Source of the DNA: an uncultured Veillonellaceae bacterium
Lineage (GTDB): Bacteria > Bacillota > Negativicutes > Veillonellales > Dialisteraceae
Assembly: GCA_949286115.1 (NCBI GenBank)
Contig: CASEBK010000020.1
Location: forward strand, 1-64,000
Reading direction: 5' to 3'
DNA: 64,000 nucleotides
The position numbers and the translations under genes are program-made. Below the pieces are notes generated by a model. It ran no database searches, was not told the DNA's origin, and was given only the letters and a program-made list of their open reading frames with translations. This document shows, one piece after another, positions 53,010 to 61,224 of this stretch; positions within the stretch are counted from its first letter, which is position 1; every line of letters begins with the position of its first letter.

Positions 53010-54094
53010 AATACGCAGTGATCTCCGTCTCCCACACGGGGGCGGAGCTCGGCCAAACTGTGCGCGCCGCTCTTTCAGACGATGTGGTCTGCTATGAACG
53101 CGAAGGCGCGGAGAGCGGAGGCACTGCCCGGTATTTCACGAAGACGCTGGCGCTGACGGAGGAGATCTTCTCCCGCTATGACGGGCTCCTCTACATCATG
53201 GCAGCGGGCATTGCCGTGCGGGCCGTCGCGCCGCACGTGGCGAGCAAGGCGTTCGACCCGGCGGTGCTCGTCATGGACGAATGCGGCCGCCACTGCATCT
53301 CGCTCCTCTCTGGGCATCTGGGCGGTGCGAACGCCTGGGCGCGGGAGGTGGCCGCCGCCGTCGGGGCTGATCCAGTCATCACCACGGCCACCGACGTGCA
53401 CGGACGGCGCGCGCCGGACGACGTGGCCCGGGAGCTCTTCCTGCGCGTGGAGCCGCTGGAGGCGCTCAAGCCGGTGAACAGAGCCATCGCTGAAGGCAGG
53501 CCCTTCGCTTGGCTGGTGGACCCGGCGCTTCCCTTCGCGGAGGATGTGCGGACAAAGCTTGCCGCGCTCGGTGTGGAAGCGGCGCTCTATACCGGCGAGG
53601 AAGACTGCGCCGCCGCGGCGGTCGTCTCAGAAGGAACGCTTTCTCTTACCATGCCGCACGTGTACCTCCGGCCGAAGAATCTCTTCGTGGGCATGGGGTG
53701 CAAACGGGGCGTCTCCGAGGGGCGCATCAGGGACGCGTTCTTCGAGGCGCTCGCAAAGATCGGCGCCGCGCCGTGGCAGGTGGCATCCTTGGCCTCGGTG
53801 GACGTGAAATCCGATGAACAGGGCCTTCTGGCCTTTGCTGAGCACATGGGGCTGCCCATCCATTTCTATCCCGCGGAGGAACTGAAGCGGTGGGCGGATG
53901 CGTACCATGTGGACAGATCTGAATTTGTAGAAAAAACGATTGGAGTGGGAAACGTATGCGAATCGGCAGCGCTCAGGGAAGCATGGCAGGGGAAAATCTT
54001 GCTTCCGAAAACAAAATTTGCGGAGGTGACGGCGGCCATCGCCGCGGGCTTATCCGTGTGGTCGGCATCGGGCCGGGTCATGAAGAGGAAATGA
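53006..54094 (+). CDS. cbiG: Cobalt-precorrin-5A hydrolase
   Basis: 362 residues. The N-terminal part holds IMAAGIAVRAVAPHVASKAFDPAV and LSGHLGGANAWAREVAA, and the C-terminal domain FVGMGCKRGVSEGRI and LASVDVKSDEQGL, both standard for CbiG. It opens the delta-lactone and releases acetaldehyde in ring contraction. The last 13 residues run past the usual CbiG end, into the region where cbiH begins. Confidence 0.95.
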   Translation: MKYAVISVSHTGAELGQTVRAALSDDVVCYEREGAESGGTARYFTKTLALTEEIFSRYDGLLYIMAAGIAVRAVAPHVASKAFDPAVLVMDECGRHCISLLSGHLGGANAWAREVAAAVGADPVITTATDVHGRRAPDDVARELFLRVEPLEALKPVNRAIAEGRPFAWLVDPALPFAEDVRTKLAALGVEAALYTGEEDCAAAAVVSEGTLSLTMPHVYLRPKNLFVGMGCKRGVSEGRIRDAFFEALAKIGAAPWQVASLASVDVKSDEQGLLAFAEHMGLPIHFYPAEELKRWADAYHVDRSEFVEKTIGVGNVCESAALREAWQGKILLPKTKFAEVTAAIAAGLSVWSASGRVMKRK

Positions 54095-54780
54095 CGCCCA
54101 AAGCGGCGGCGGCCATCGACGAAGCGGAGATCATCGTCGGGTACAACACGTACATCGCCCTCATCCGCGACCGCATCGCCGGAAAGCCCGTCGTCGGGAA
54201 CGGCATGCGCCAGGAAGTGGAACGCTGTCAGAAAGCGGTGGACCTTGCGGCGGAAGGGAAAAGCGTGGCGGTCATCTCGTCGGGCGATCCCGGCGTGTAC
54301 GGCATGGCGGGGCTCGTGCTGGAGCTCGTGCAGAAGCTCCCCGAGGAGACGCGTCCTGCCTGCGAGATCATTCCGGGGCTCACCGCGGCCAATACATCGG
54401 CTGCGGCCCTTGGCGCGCCGCTCATGCACGACTACGCGGTGATCTCCCTCTCCGACCTCATGACGCCGTGGGAGCAGATCAAGAAACGCGCGAGACTTGC
54501 GGCGGAAGGGGATTTCGTCATCGCTATCTACAATCCGAAGAGCCGCGGCCGCGCCGATTACCTGGACCAGATCCGGGACATCGTGCTGGAGTTCCGCGCA
54601 CCGGAGACGCCCGTAGGCATCGTGCGCAAAGCGGGCCGTCCTGGCATGAACTGGACCGTGAGCACGCTCGAAAAGCTGCCGCAGGAAGACGTGGATATGC
54701 AGTCCACCGTCATCATCGGCAACAGCCGCACCTATATTTCCGGTGGCTTCATGATCACGCCCCGGGGGTATAAACTGTGA
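54057..54780 (+). CDS. cbiH: Cobalt-precorrin-3 (C17)-methyltransferase
   Basis: About 240 residues if the start is GTG 54057: VGIGPGHEEEMTPKAAAAI, VISSGDPGVYGMAGL, EIIPGLTAANTSAAALGAP and AIYNPKSRGRAD are CbiH/CobJ marks. It methylates C17 and starts ring contraction. GTG 54057 gives the family's usual length and 38 nt of overlap with cbiG but has no binding site. ATG 53983 and ATG 53956 have better sites but overlap cbiG by 112 and 139 nt. The start is uncertain; the end is secure. Confidence 0.92.
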
Positions 54781-55574
54781 TCTGGATCATTTCCGGGACG
54801 CAGGACGGTCGGGAGATCGGCGCCCGTCTGGCAGATCTGATCAGAGCGAGGACCGGACGGCCTGCGGACATCCTCATGACCGTGGTGAGCCAGTACGGCA
54901 AGATCCTCGCCGCGCATGAAGGGCTCGACATCGAAGTGGGACGCTTCACGAAGGAGGACATGCTCCGAGAGATTGCGGCAAAAGGGGTATTGCTCATCCT
55001 GGACTGCAGCCATCCCTATGCGGCGGTGGTGTCCGAGACGGCGCGGGACGCGTGCCGCAAAGCGGGCATCGTCTACGTGCGCTACGAGCGGCCGGGCATC
55101 ACGCTCCCGGCGTATGGCCGGCTCCATCTGGCGGCAGACGAAGAAGAGGCAGCGGCCCTGGCGGGGGCTCTCGGGAAGAGCATTCTCCTCACGACGGGAT
55201 CGAAGACGCTTCCCGTATTCGTCCATGCGCCGGCCCTTCAGGGAAAGATGATCTGGGCGCGAGTGCTTCCCACGTCGGGCGTCGTCAGGCTCTGTGAAGA
55301 GCTGGGACTTCCGGCGCGGCAGATCATCGCCGTGCAGGGTCCTTTCTCCTTTGAAATGAACCGCGCCATGATCCGCGACTACCATGCAGACGTTATGGTC
55401 ATGAAGAACAGCGGCCGCATCGGCGGCAGTGATACGAAACTCGAGGCGGCCATGGCCGAAGGCATCCACGTGGTCGTCGTTGAAAGACCGAAAGCCTCTC
55501 TGGAAGGTGCTCCCGTTTTTTCTTCGCAGGAGCAGGTATTGCAATACATGGAGGAACATCATGAATTTTATTAA
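54777..55574 (+). CDS. cbiJ: Cobalt-precorrin-6A reductase
   Basis: 265 residues of the CbiJ/CobK family: WIISGTQDGREIGARLA, DCSHPYAAVVSETARDAC, YVRYERPG, VQGPFSFEMNRAMI and VMKNSGRIGGSDTKLEAA. It reduces precorrin-6A with a nicotinamide nucleotide. It starts with GTG overlapping the cbiH stop (GTGA) and runs 14 nt into cbiC. Confidence 0.95.
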   Translation: MIWIISGTQDGREIGARLADLIRARTGRPADILMTVVSQYGKILAAHEGLDIEVGRFTKEDMLREIAAKGVLLILDCSHPYAAVVSETARDACRKAGIVYVRYERPGITLPAYGRLHLAADEEEAAALAGALGKSILLTTGSKTLPVFVHAPALQGKMIWARVLPTSGVVRLCEELGLPARQIIAVQGPFSFEMNRAMIRDYHADVMVMKNSGRIGGSDTKLEAAMAEGIHVVVVERPKASLEGAPVFSSQEQVLQYMEEHHEFY

Positions 55575-56223
55575 AAATCCGAGGGCCATCGAAGAGAACA
55601 GCATGGAGATGATTTATCCCTTCATCAAAGACCTGGACCTCACAGCGGAAGAGATCACCGTCTACTCCCGCATGATCCATGCGGCGGGGGACGTAGACTA
55701 CGGCCACCTTATCCAGACGAGCCGCGGCGCGGTGGCTGCCGGCATTGAAGCGCTCCGCCGGGGCTGCAACATTTACTGCGACGTCACCATGGTGCAGACC
55801 GGCATCAACAAGCGTGCCCTCTCTGTTCTGGGAGGGAAGGTCTTCTGTCGCATCGCCGACCCGGACGTGGCAAAGCGCGCCAAAGAGAAGAATGTATCCC
55901 GCTCCATGGAGGCGATGAACTCCTTCGGCTCGGACCTGAACGGCTCGATCATCGCCGTGGGAAACGCCCCCACCGCTCTCTTTGAAGCCATCCGCATGAC
56001 GAAGGAAGAGGGCATCACCCCCGCGCTCATCGTGGGCATTCCCGTGGGTTTCGTCGGCGCGGCAGAATCGAAAGAGACTCTCATTCGAGAGAGTACCGTG
56101 CCCTACATCACCGTGCGCGGCACGAAAGGTGGCAGCCCCATCGTGGCCTCCGTCATCAATGCGCTCCTATACAATCTGGTGCGCCGGGACAACATGCTCT
56201 ACGTCGCGGGCATGAAAGACTAA
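55561..56223 (+). CDS. cbiC: Cobalt-precorrin-8 methylmutase
   Basis: 220 residues: SRMIHAAGDVDYGHLI includes the catalytic histidine, and CDVTMVQTGINK, VGNAPTALFEAI and TVRGTKGGSPIVASVINALLY follow. It moves the C11 methyl group to C12, yielding cobyrinate. ATG 55561 has GGAGG (55551-55555) and overlaps cbiJ. cbiL, cbiA, cbiB and the nucleotide-loop genes are not in the window. Confidence 0.96.
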   Translation: MNFIKNPRAIEENSMEMIYPFIKDLDLTAEEITVYSRMIHAAGDVDYGHLIQTSRGAVAAGIEALRRGCNIYCDVTMVQTGINKRALSVLGGKVFCRIADPDVAKRAKEKNVSRSMEAMNSFGSDLNGSIIAVGNAPTALFEAIRMTKEEGITPALIVGIPVGFVGAAESKETLIRESTVPYITVRGTKGGSPIVASVINALLYNLVRRDNMLYVAGMKD

Positions 56224-56229
56224 ATCCCC

Positions 56230-56261
56230 GAGAAGCCGCTTTGTGCGGCTTTTCGTTTTAT
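56230..56261 (+). terminator. Terminator of the cbi cluster
   Basis: GAAGCCGC and GCGGCTTTTC pair around TTTGT, followed by GTTTT. Confidence 0.75.
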
Positions 56262-56290
56262 TGCGGGCAGGTCCCGCTGAAGGAGGCACT

Positions 56291-57295
56291 ATGGATCGGG
56301 GAAATGAAAAGGAAGGAAACCAGCGCGGAGCGCGTCTTTTACTCCTTGCTCTGTTTTGTGCTTTTGCCGCGTCGGTCATGGTGGGGAGCCTGGTCTTCGG
56401 CTCGGCGGACATTCCCTTCCGTCGCATCGTGAGCATTCTCTTTGGGCCTGTGTCGGAGACGGACGGCATGGTCATCTGGAACATCCGCTTTCCCAGAAAC
56501 GTAGTGGGTGCGCTCGTCGGGGCCGACCTTGCCGTGTCGGGGGCCATCCTGCAGGCGGTGATGAAAAATCCCTTGGCCGATCCGGGCATCGTGGGCGTGT
56601 CGAGCGGCGCGGGGCTGGCGGGCGTGGTCATGCTCATCTTTCTGCCCGGCGCGTCGCTTTTGCTGACGCCGGTGGCGTTCATCGGGGCCATGCTTTCGGC
56701 GGGAGCGGTATATGCGCTCGCCTGGAAGAACGGCATCCGTCCGAGCCGCATCATTCTTGCCGGGGTGGCAGTCTCTGCCTTTCTCGGCAGCGGCATCTCT
56801 GCGCTTCTCGTCTTCTATTCAGACCGCGTGCAGGGGGCGCTCCTATGGATGGTGGGGGGACTCGCTGCGCGGAGCTGGCCTCAGGTGGAGGCGCTCTTTC
56901 CGTATACCGTGCTGGGTCTCCTGCTGGCTTTCTGCGGCGCGAAGGCGCTCACCATCCTCTCCCTTGGGGATGAGACGGCCCGCGGGCTGGGGCTTCCTGT
57001 GGAAAAGGTGCGCTTTCTCATGACGGCAGTAGCGGCGCTTCTTGCAGCAGGGGCCGTGTCCATCGCAGGGCTCATCGGTTTCGTGGGGCTCGTGGTGCCC
57101 CATGTGGCGCGGCTCCTCATCGGCTCGGATTATAAATATCTCATTCCCGCCTCTGCTGCTCTCGGCGCGGGGGTGCTCGTGCTCTGCGACACGGTGGGGC
57201 GGACGGCTTTTGCGCCCATTGAGATCCCCGCAGGCATCATCATGGCTTTTCTGGGCGCGCCGTTTTTTCTGTATCTGCTGAGGAGGAGCGCATGA
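56291..57295 (+). CDS. FecCD/BtuC-family ABC transporter permease
   Basis: 334 residues with about nine or ten membrane helices. IRFPRNVVGALVGADLAVSGAILQ, KNPLADPGIVGVSSGAGL and GLIGFVGLVVPHVARLL are permease signatures of iron-siderophore, haem and cobalamin importers. ATG 56291 has GAAGGAGG upstream; a longer frame back to 56243 covers the terminator. Its ATPase follows with a 4-nt overlap, and a binding protein is divergent at 58133. The place between cbi genes and cbiK suggests a corrinoid, haem or chelated metal as cargo. Confidence 0.93.
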   Translation: MDRGNEKEGNQRGARLLLLALFCAFAASVMVGSLVFGSADIPFRRIVSILFGPVSETDGMVIWNIRFPRNVVGALVGADLAVSGAILQAVMKNPLADPGIVGVSSGAGLAGVVMLIFLPGASLLLTPVAFIGAMLSAGAVYALAWKNGIRPSRIILAGVAVSAFLGSGISALLVFYSDRVQGALLWMVGGLAARSWPQVEALFPYTVLGLLLAFCGAKALTILSLGDETARGLGLPVEKVRFLMTAVAALLAAGAVSIAGLIGFVGLVVPHVARLLIGSDYKYLIPASAALGAGVLVLCDTVGRTAFAPIEIPAGIIMAFLGAPFFLYLLRRSA

Positions 57296-58077
57296 TGGAA
57301 AACGCGATCGAAGTGTCGGGCGTGAAGGTGGCTTTCGGCAGCCATGTGGTGCTCCGCGGCGTGGACTGCACCGTCGAGCGGGGAAGCATCGTCACCTTTC
57401 TGGGGCGCAACGGCTGCGGGAAATCGACGCTCCTCAAGGTCATCACGGGAAATCTCCGGCCCAATGCGGGCACCGTTTCCATTGGCGGGCGGCCGCTCGC
57501 ATCGTATCGGAGCGGAGAGCTCGCCCGGGAAGCGGCGTTCCTCCCTCAGATCCACGAGACGCTGAAGGATATGACAGTGCTGGAGCTCGCCGCGTGCGGT
57601 CGCTATCCCTATCAGCACTGGTGGAGCGGGGTCTCCACGAAGGACCGGGAGATCGTGGCGGATGCGCTTCGCCGGACGCACACGTATCATCTGAAGGAAC
57701 GCACTGTGGCATCCCTTTCCGGCGGCGAACGGCAGCGCGTGTGGATCGCCATGGCACTCGCTCAGGAGCCGGAGATCCTCATCCTGGATGAGCCGACGAC
57801 CTATCTCGACATCTGCCATCAGCTGGAAGTGCTCGAGCTCGTGAACCAGCTCAATCGGGAAGAAGGGCTCACGGTGGTGATGGTCCTCCACGATATCGGG
57901 CAGGCCTGCCGCTACTCTACGAAGCTCTGCCTGCTGGAAAACGGCACCATTCGCCAAAGCGGCGCGCCCATGGATGTGCTGACGCGGGAGGTCATCGCGG
58001 ACGCGTTCGGCGTCGAAGCGAATATCGAAATGCGCGGCGGCCGCCCCAGCGTCATCATTGACGGCCTCTGCCGGTAA
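57292..58077 (+). CDS. FecE/BtuD-family ABC transporter ATPase
   Basis: 261 residues. Walker A GRNGCGKSTLL, Q-loop FLPQIHE, signature ASLSGGERQRVWIAMAL, Walker B ILILDEPTTYLDI and a VLHDI switch histidine are all intact. It powers the preceding permease from the cytoplasmic face. ATG 57292 overlaps the permease stop. Two codons later ATG 57295 is an alternative. Confidence 0.95.
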   Translation: MMENAIEVSGVKVAFGSHVVLRGVDCTVERGSIVTFLGRNGCGKSTLLKVITGNLRPNAGTVSIGGRPLASYRSGELAREAAFLPQIHETLKDMTVLELAACGRYPYQHWWSGVSTKDREIVADALRRTHTYHLKERTVASLSGGERQRVWIAMALAQEPEILILDEPTTYLDICHQLEVLELVNQLNREEGLTVVMVLHDIGQACRYSTKLCLLENGTIRQSGAPMDVLTREVIADAFGVEANIEMRGGRPSVIIDGLCR

Positions 58078-58086
58078 ATGGCCAAA

Positions 58087-58126
58087 CGAAAAGAGACATC
58101 GTTTTTTATGCGATGCCTCTTTTTTT
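58087..58126. terminator. Bidirectional terminator between the ATPase and binding-protein genes
   Basis: AAAAGAGACATCG and CGATGCCTCTTTT pair around a T-rich loop; A and T runs flank the stem, between convergent genes. Confidence 0.85.
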
Positions 58127-58132
58127 CTGCCT

Positions 58133-59059
58133 TTATTTTTCAGGATACGCCAGGTCGCAGAGCATATCGAGCGCCTCTGGCGTGCGGATGCCCGGATTCA
58201 GCAGAAAGAGGTCGTAGGGAAGGAAGATGACTTTCCCAGTCTCCACGGCTTTCAGATGCGCCCAGGCGGGGTTGCTGCGCATTTCCTGATCCATCTTTTG
58301 ATTGATCTCCTCGGCGCGGCCCATGGTGACGATGAAAAGGATGTCCGGGTCGTCGGCGGTGAGCTGCTCCAGCGAATAGGGGACGGTCTTGTCGGTGAGC
58401 CGCATCTCGGGATGGGCGGTGATCACGTTGTTCATGCCAAGGTACTCCGCCATGGAAGCACAGATGGACGCAGGCGTCTCGGCTGTGACGGCCTTGCCGG
58501 TGGCGCGGAGGATGGCGATGCGCGCCGGCGTGTGGCCTGCCGCCCGGTCCTTTGCTGCTTTCATGCGTGCTTCGTAGTCTAAGGCGACCGCTTCGGCCTT
58601 GGCTTCCGTGCCGTACACTTCGCCGAGAAAGCGCAGGAGCGGCACATTGTCGTCGATGCCGTCGTAATTGACGAGGAGGTAGGGGATCCTGCTGCTCTGG
58701 AGGAGCGGCTCCAGCTTCTGATTCTGGCTCTTTTCGCCGATCACCAGATCAGGGGCGAGCGCTACCAGTTTTTCCATGTCGATGTGCTGTGTCTGTCCCA
58801 GCTCAGGCAGTTCTTTCGCCGCATCAGGGATGGGGCTCCTCGTGGACGGACGAGCGATGGACGTGCCGCCTACAGCGTAGGTCATATTGAGGAGCGGCGT
58901 AGTGAGCGTCGCCACACGGTGAGGCGGAGCGGCCACTGTAAACGTCTGATCTTTGTAGGTGAATGTTTTTCCGGCGGGAGCCTCGGATGCGGGTGCGCCG
59001 CATCCGGCAAGCGCAAAGGCGAGCGTCAGGGCAGAGAGAAAAGGAAGCAGCTTTTTCAT
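58133..59059 (-). CDS. ABC transporter substrate-binding lipoprotein, FecB/BtuF type
   Basis: 308 residues. The signal ends in the lipobox ALAGC (Cys20). The two-lobed helical-backbone fold is shown by PPHRVATLTTPLLNMTYAVG, MEKLVALAPDLVIGEK and the second-lobe ARIAILRATGKAVTAE. It should capture the cargo for the facing permease/ATPase pair; convergent placement and matching family support this. GGAGG precedes the ATG on the minus strand. Ligand unknown; haem, corrinoid and ferric chelates are all possible. Confidence 0.92.
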   Translation of the reverse strand: MKKLLPFLSALTLAFALAGCGAPASEAPAGKTFTYKDQTFTVAAPPHRVATLTTPLLNMTYAVGGTSIARPSTRSPIPDAAKELPELGQTQHIDMEKLVALAPDLVIGEKSQNQKLEPLLQSSRIPYLLVNYDGIDDNVPLLRFLGEVYGTEAKAEAVALDYEARMKAAKDRAAGHTPARIAILRATGKAVTAETPASICASMAEYLGMNNVITAHPEMRLTDKTVPYSLEQLTADDPDILFIVTMGRAEEINQKMDQEMRSNPAWAHLKAVETGKVIFLPYDLFLLNPGIRTPEALDMLCDLAYPEK

Positions 59060-59085
59060 GGGGACCTCCTCAGAGAATTTTCTTC

Positions 59086-59114
59086 ATCATACCGCAGCGG
59101 TGCACATTTGTCAG
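59086..59114 (-). promoter_or_regulatory. Promoter of the binding-protein gene
   Basis: On the minus strand CTGACA (59114-59109) and TATGAT (59091-59086) are 17 bp apart. Confidence 0.65.
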
Positions 59115-59121
59115 CCGCCGC

Positions 59122-59146
59122 AAAAAGCCCCTGCCGGAGCAGGGGC
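59122..59146 (-). terminator. Terminator after cbiK
   Basis: On the minus strand GCCCCTGC and GCAGGGGC pair around TCCG and are followed by TTTTT, ending the cbiK message before the binding-protein gene. Confidence 0.88.
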
Positions 59147-59179
59147 GAAGAGGAAAGAGAAAACGGCTACGCGGCAGGA

Positions 59180-60196
59180 TCAGCCGTGACGCTTCTGTGC
59201 GGCAGGAGCCGAATCGAGCGCGGCGACCGCTTCGTTCGCCCGCTCCACATACAGAGCGCGGATATTCGGATTTTCACCGAGGCCGTGGATGTAGGCGTCT
59301 ACTGCAAAGCCTTCTTTCTCCAGGAGGCTCTTGTGGCTGTCCGGTTCATCGCCGGCCATATCGTTATTTGCATGGTCGCCGGCCACCATCATGATCGGCA
59401 TGAGAGTCACGTGTTTGATGCCCTTCTGCTTCAGCTGGGGGATGACGTCGTCCAGGTTCGGGCGGCCTTCCACAGAGTAGACGAAGACATTGTTCAGGCC
59501 CAGTTCATGGATGCGGTCCTGAATGACGGAGTAGTACGCGTTAGCCGGATGGGGCGTGCCGTGCGCCATGATGAGGACGGCCTCTTCCGGGCTGGTCTTC
59601 GGAAACTGCGAGGAAAGGGCCTGCAGGAATTCCACCACTTCATCGGGCTCGCCTTCGGTGCCCTGATAGTACATGAGCGGGGTAGCCAGAGAAACTGTCT
59701 TGAACTCTTTCGCATACTGTTTCGTAACGATGCTGTCGTAATCGTACTCCATGCCGGGGATGACGTCCAGAGAAACGACGGCCACGCGGGTGTAACCGTT
59801 CGCTTTGAGCTTTTCAAAGGCTTCTTCCGGGGTGAGCTTCTGAATGCCTTCGTTGGCTTTCACTCGGTCGATGATGATGTGGCTGGTGTAGGCTTCGAAG
59901 ACAGGAATATCAGGGTGGGCCGCCTGAATGGCTTTTTCCACGGCGTCGATGGTCTTTGCACGGGTGTCGGTGAAGGTGGTGCCGAAGGTCATCACAAGGA
60001 TGGCGTCTTTGTTTTCCTTATCAGCCAACGCCGGATTACCGCCGGTCCATACGCCGATGGTGGACGCTTCCCGAAGGGCGGGGGTCGCATCTTTCACTTC
60101 CGGACTGAGCTCGTATGCACTGGCAGTGACGCCGAAAGAGGCGGCGCAGAGGGCCGCCATGGAGACGGCAAGCAGAGTGTTTAGGGATTTGTTCAT
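59180..60196 (-). CDS. cbiK: Sirohydrochlorin cobaltochelatase CbiK with signal peptide
   Basis: 338 residues. Residues 1-27 form a Sec signal peptide (hydrophobic core LLAVSMAALCAAS, cleavage after TASA). The chelatase follows: ILVMTFGTTFTDTRAKTID, VAVVSLDVIPGMEYD, LIMAHGTPHPANAYYSV with the metal-binding histidine, and MPIMMVAGDHANNDMAGDE. CbiK inserts cobalt (or iron in vitro) into sirohydrochlorin. Export is unusual for a biosynthetic enzyme; Desulfovibrio vulgaris has a periplasmic CbiK of this kind beside a cytoplasmic one. ATG 60196 follows AAAGGAGG; a frame 23 codons longer covers the leader. It neighbours the import system. Confidence 0.93.
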   Translation of the reverse strand: MNKSLNTLLAVSMAALCAASFGVTASAYELSPEVKDATPALREASTIGVWTGGNPALADKENKDAILVMTFGTTFTDTRAKTIDAVEKAIQAAHPDIPVFEAYTSHIIIDRVKANEGIQKLTPEEAFEKLKANGYTRVAVVSLDVIPGMEYDYDSIVTKQYAKEFKTVSLATPLMYYQGTEGEPDEVVEFLQALSSQFPKTSPEEAVLIMAHGTPHPANAYYSVIQDRIHELGLNNVFVYSVEGRPNLDDVIPQLKQKGIKHVTLMPIMMVAGDHANNDMAGDEPDSHKSLLEKEGFAVDAYIHGLGENPNIRALYVERANEAVAALDSAPAAQKRHG

Positions 60197-60524
60197 AGGA
60201 TATCCTCCTTTTCTAAAACGGCTCGTAGAAGGATTTCCCTGTGCCTGGATGTTGGCTCCTTCCATGGGCGGTAATGACGGTGATTTCTCTCGATCTCATC
60301 TCTTAGATTGATGAAAGATTAAAATCACAACATCAGTTTACAGCAAAAAATTAGAAAATACTATACAAATACCGGTAAAGGTATGGGAACGATCGTATGA
60401 TCGATACAGGAGAGGCATACCCCGACATTTGGAATGAGTATTGGAAGCATGGACAGCCCTTCTCCTATAATACGGACAGGAAAGATAGACAGGACTCTAT
60501 CATTTCACAGAAAGGAGAATGGCT
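60197..60524. promoter_or_regulatory. Divergent control region between cbiK and the flavodoxin cluster
   Basis: For cbiK (minus strand) TTGCTG (60346-60341) and TTTAAT (60323-60318) are 17 bp apart. For the plus-strand cluster TTGGAA (60441-60446) and TATAAT (60466-60471) are 19 bp apart. Between them are two short palindromes, ATACC-GGTAAA-GGTAT (60369-60384) and CGATC-GTAT-GATCG (60390-60403). They could be sites for a shared regulator. No cobalamin riboswitch consensus was found in either strand. Confidence 0.5.
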
Positions 60525-61223
60525 ATGAAAAAGTATGGTGCATTGGCCGCGGCGGCGGCTCTGACTCTGGCGCTCACCGCGTGCGCTTCTGGGGGCGTAG
60601 GGGGCGCGTCCGCTCCGACAGCGGCTCCCGCAGAGACAGCTCCGGCGGCAGCCGCACAAAACGGCGCGCCGAAGATCCTCATCGCGTATTTCTCATACGG
60701 GGAAAATGCGGAACTTCCCGCAGGCGTGGACGCGTCCGCTTCGGCGAGCATCCAGCCTGCGGAAGGTGGCGTGACAGGCAACACGGGGCTCGTCGCGCGG
60801 GATATCCAGAAGGCGGCCGGAGGGGACCTTTTCTCCATCCGTACGGAGACGCCCTATCCGCCGAGCTATGATGCGACGGTCGATCAGGGGCGGGAGGAAC
60901 AGCAGCGGGGCGCGCGTCCAGCGCTGGCTACGCACGTCGAAAACATCGCGGACTACGACGTGATCTTCCTGGGGTATCCGAACTGGTGGGGCGACATGCC
61001 TATGGCGCTCTATACGTTCCTCGATGAATACGATCTCTCCGGCAAGACGATCATTCCCTTCTGCACTTCCGGCGGCAGCGCGCTCTCCGGGACGGTAGAA
61101 GCCATCCGCCGGGCGGAGCCGAACGCCGTGGTGAGAGACGGATTCCACGTGAGCGGCTCTTCTGCAGCCCGGTCGGAAAATTCTGTCACGAACTGGGTGA
61201 GATCGCTCCATCTGGCGAAGTAG
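60525..61223 (+). CDS. Flavodoxin-domain lipoprotein 1
   Basis: 232 residues. The signal ends at lipobox LTAC (Cys20), then a 25-residue Ala/Pro/Thr linker and a flavodoxin-like domain of the PF12682 type: ILIAYFSYGENAE, TGNTGLVARDIQ, GGDLFSIRTETPYP, YDVIFLGYPNWWGDMP, FLDEYDLSGKTIIPFCTSGG. Flavodoxins carry FMN for low-potential electron transfer, normally in the cytoplasm; here the anchor places it outside. About 20 residues are inserted between strand one and the TGNT phosphate loop. ATG 60525 has AAGGAG seven bases before; ATG 60519 is too close to it. Confidence 0.88.
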   Translation: MKKYGALAAAAALTLALTACASGGVGGASAPTAAPAETAPAAAAQNGAPKILIAYFSYGENAELPAGVDASASASIQPAEGGVTGNTGLVARDIQKAAGGDLFSIRTETPYPPSYDATVDQGREEQQRGARPALATHVENIADYDVIFLGYPNWWGDMPMALYTFLDEYDLSGKTIIPFCTSGGSALSGTVEAIRRAEPNAVVRDGFHVSGSSAARSENSVTNWVRSLHLAK

Positions 61224-61224
61224 G

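Noticed and set aside
53956-54056. Extended N-terminus of CbiH from ATG 53956
   Set aside because: It would add 34 residues not expected in the family and overlap cbiG by 139 nt; kept only as an alternative start.
60197-60360. Possible cobalamin riboswitch upstream of cbiK
   Set aside because: A GGAGCCAAC...CCAGGCAC stretch loosely recalls the B12 box, but the other conserved parts of the aptamer are missing. The region before yajQ-cbiD was also read and shows none.
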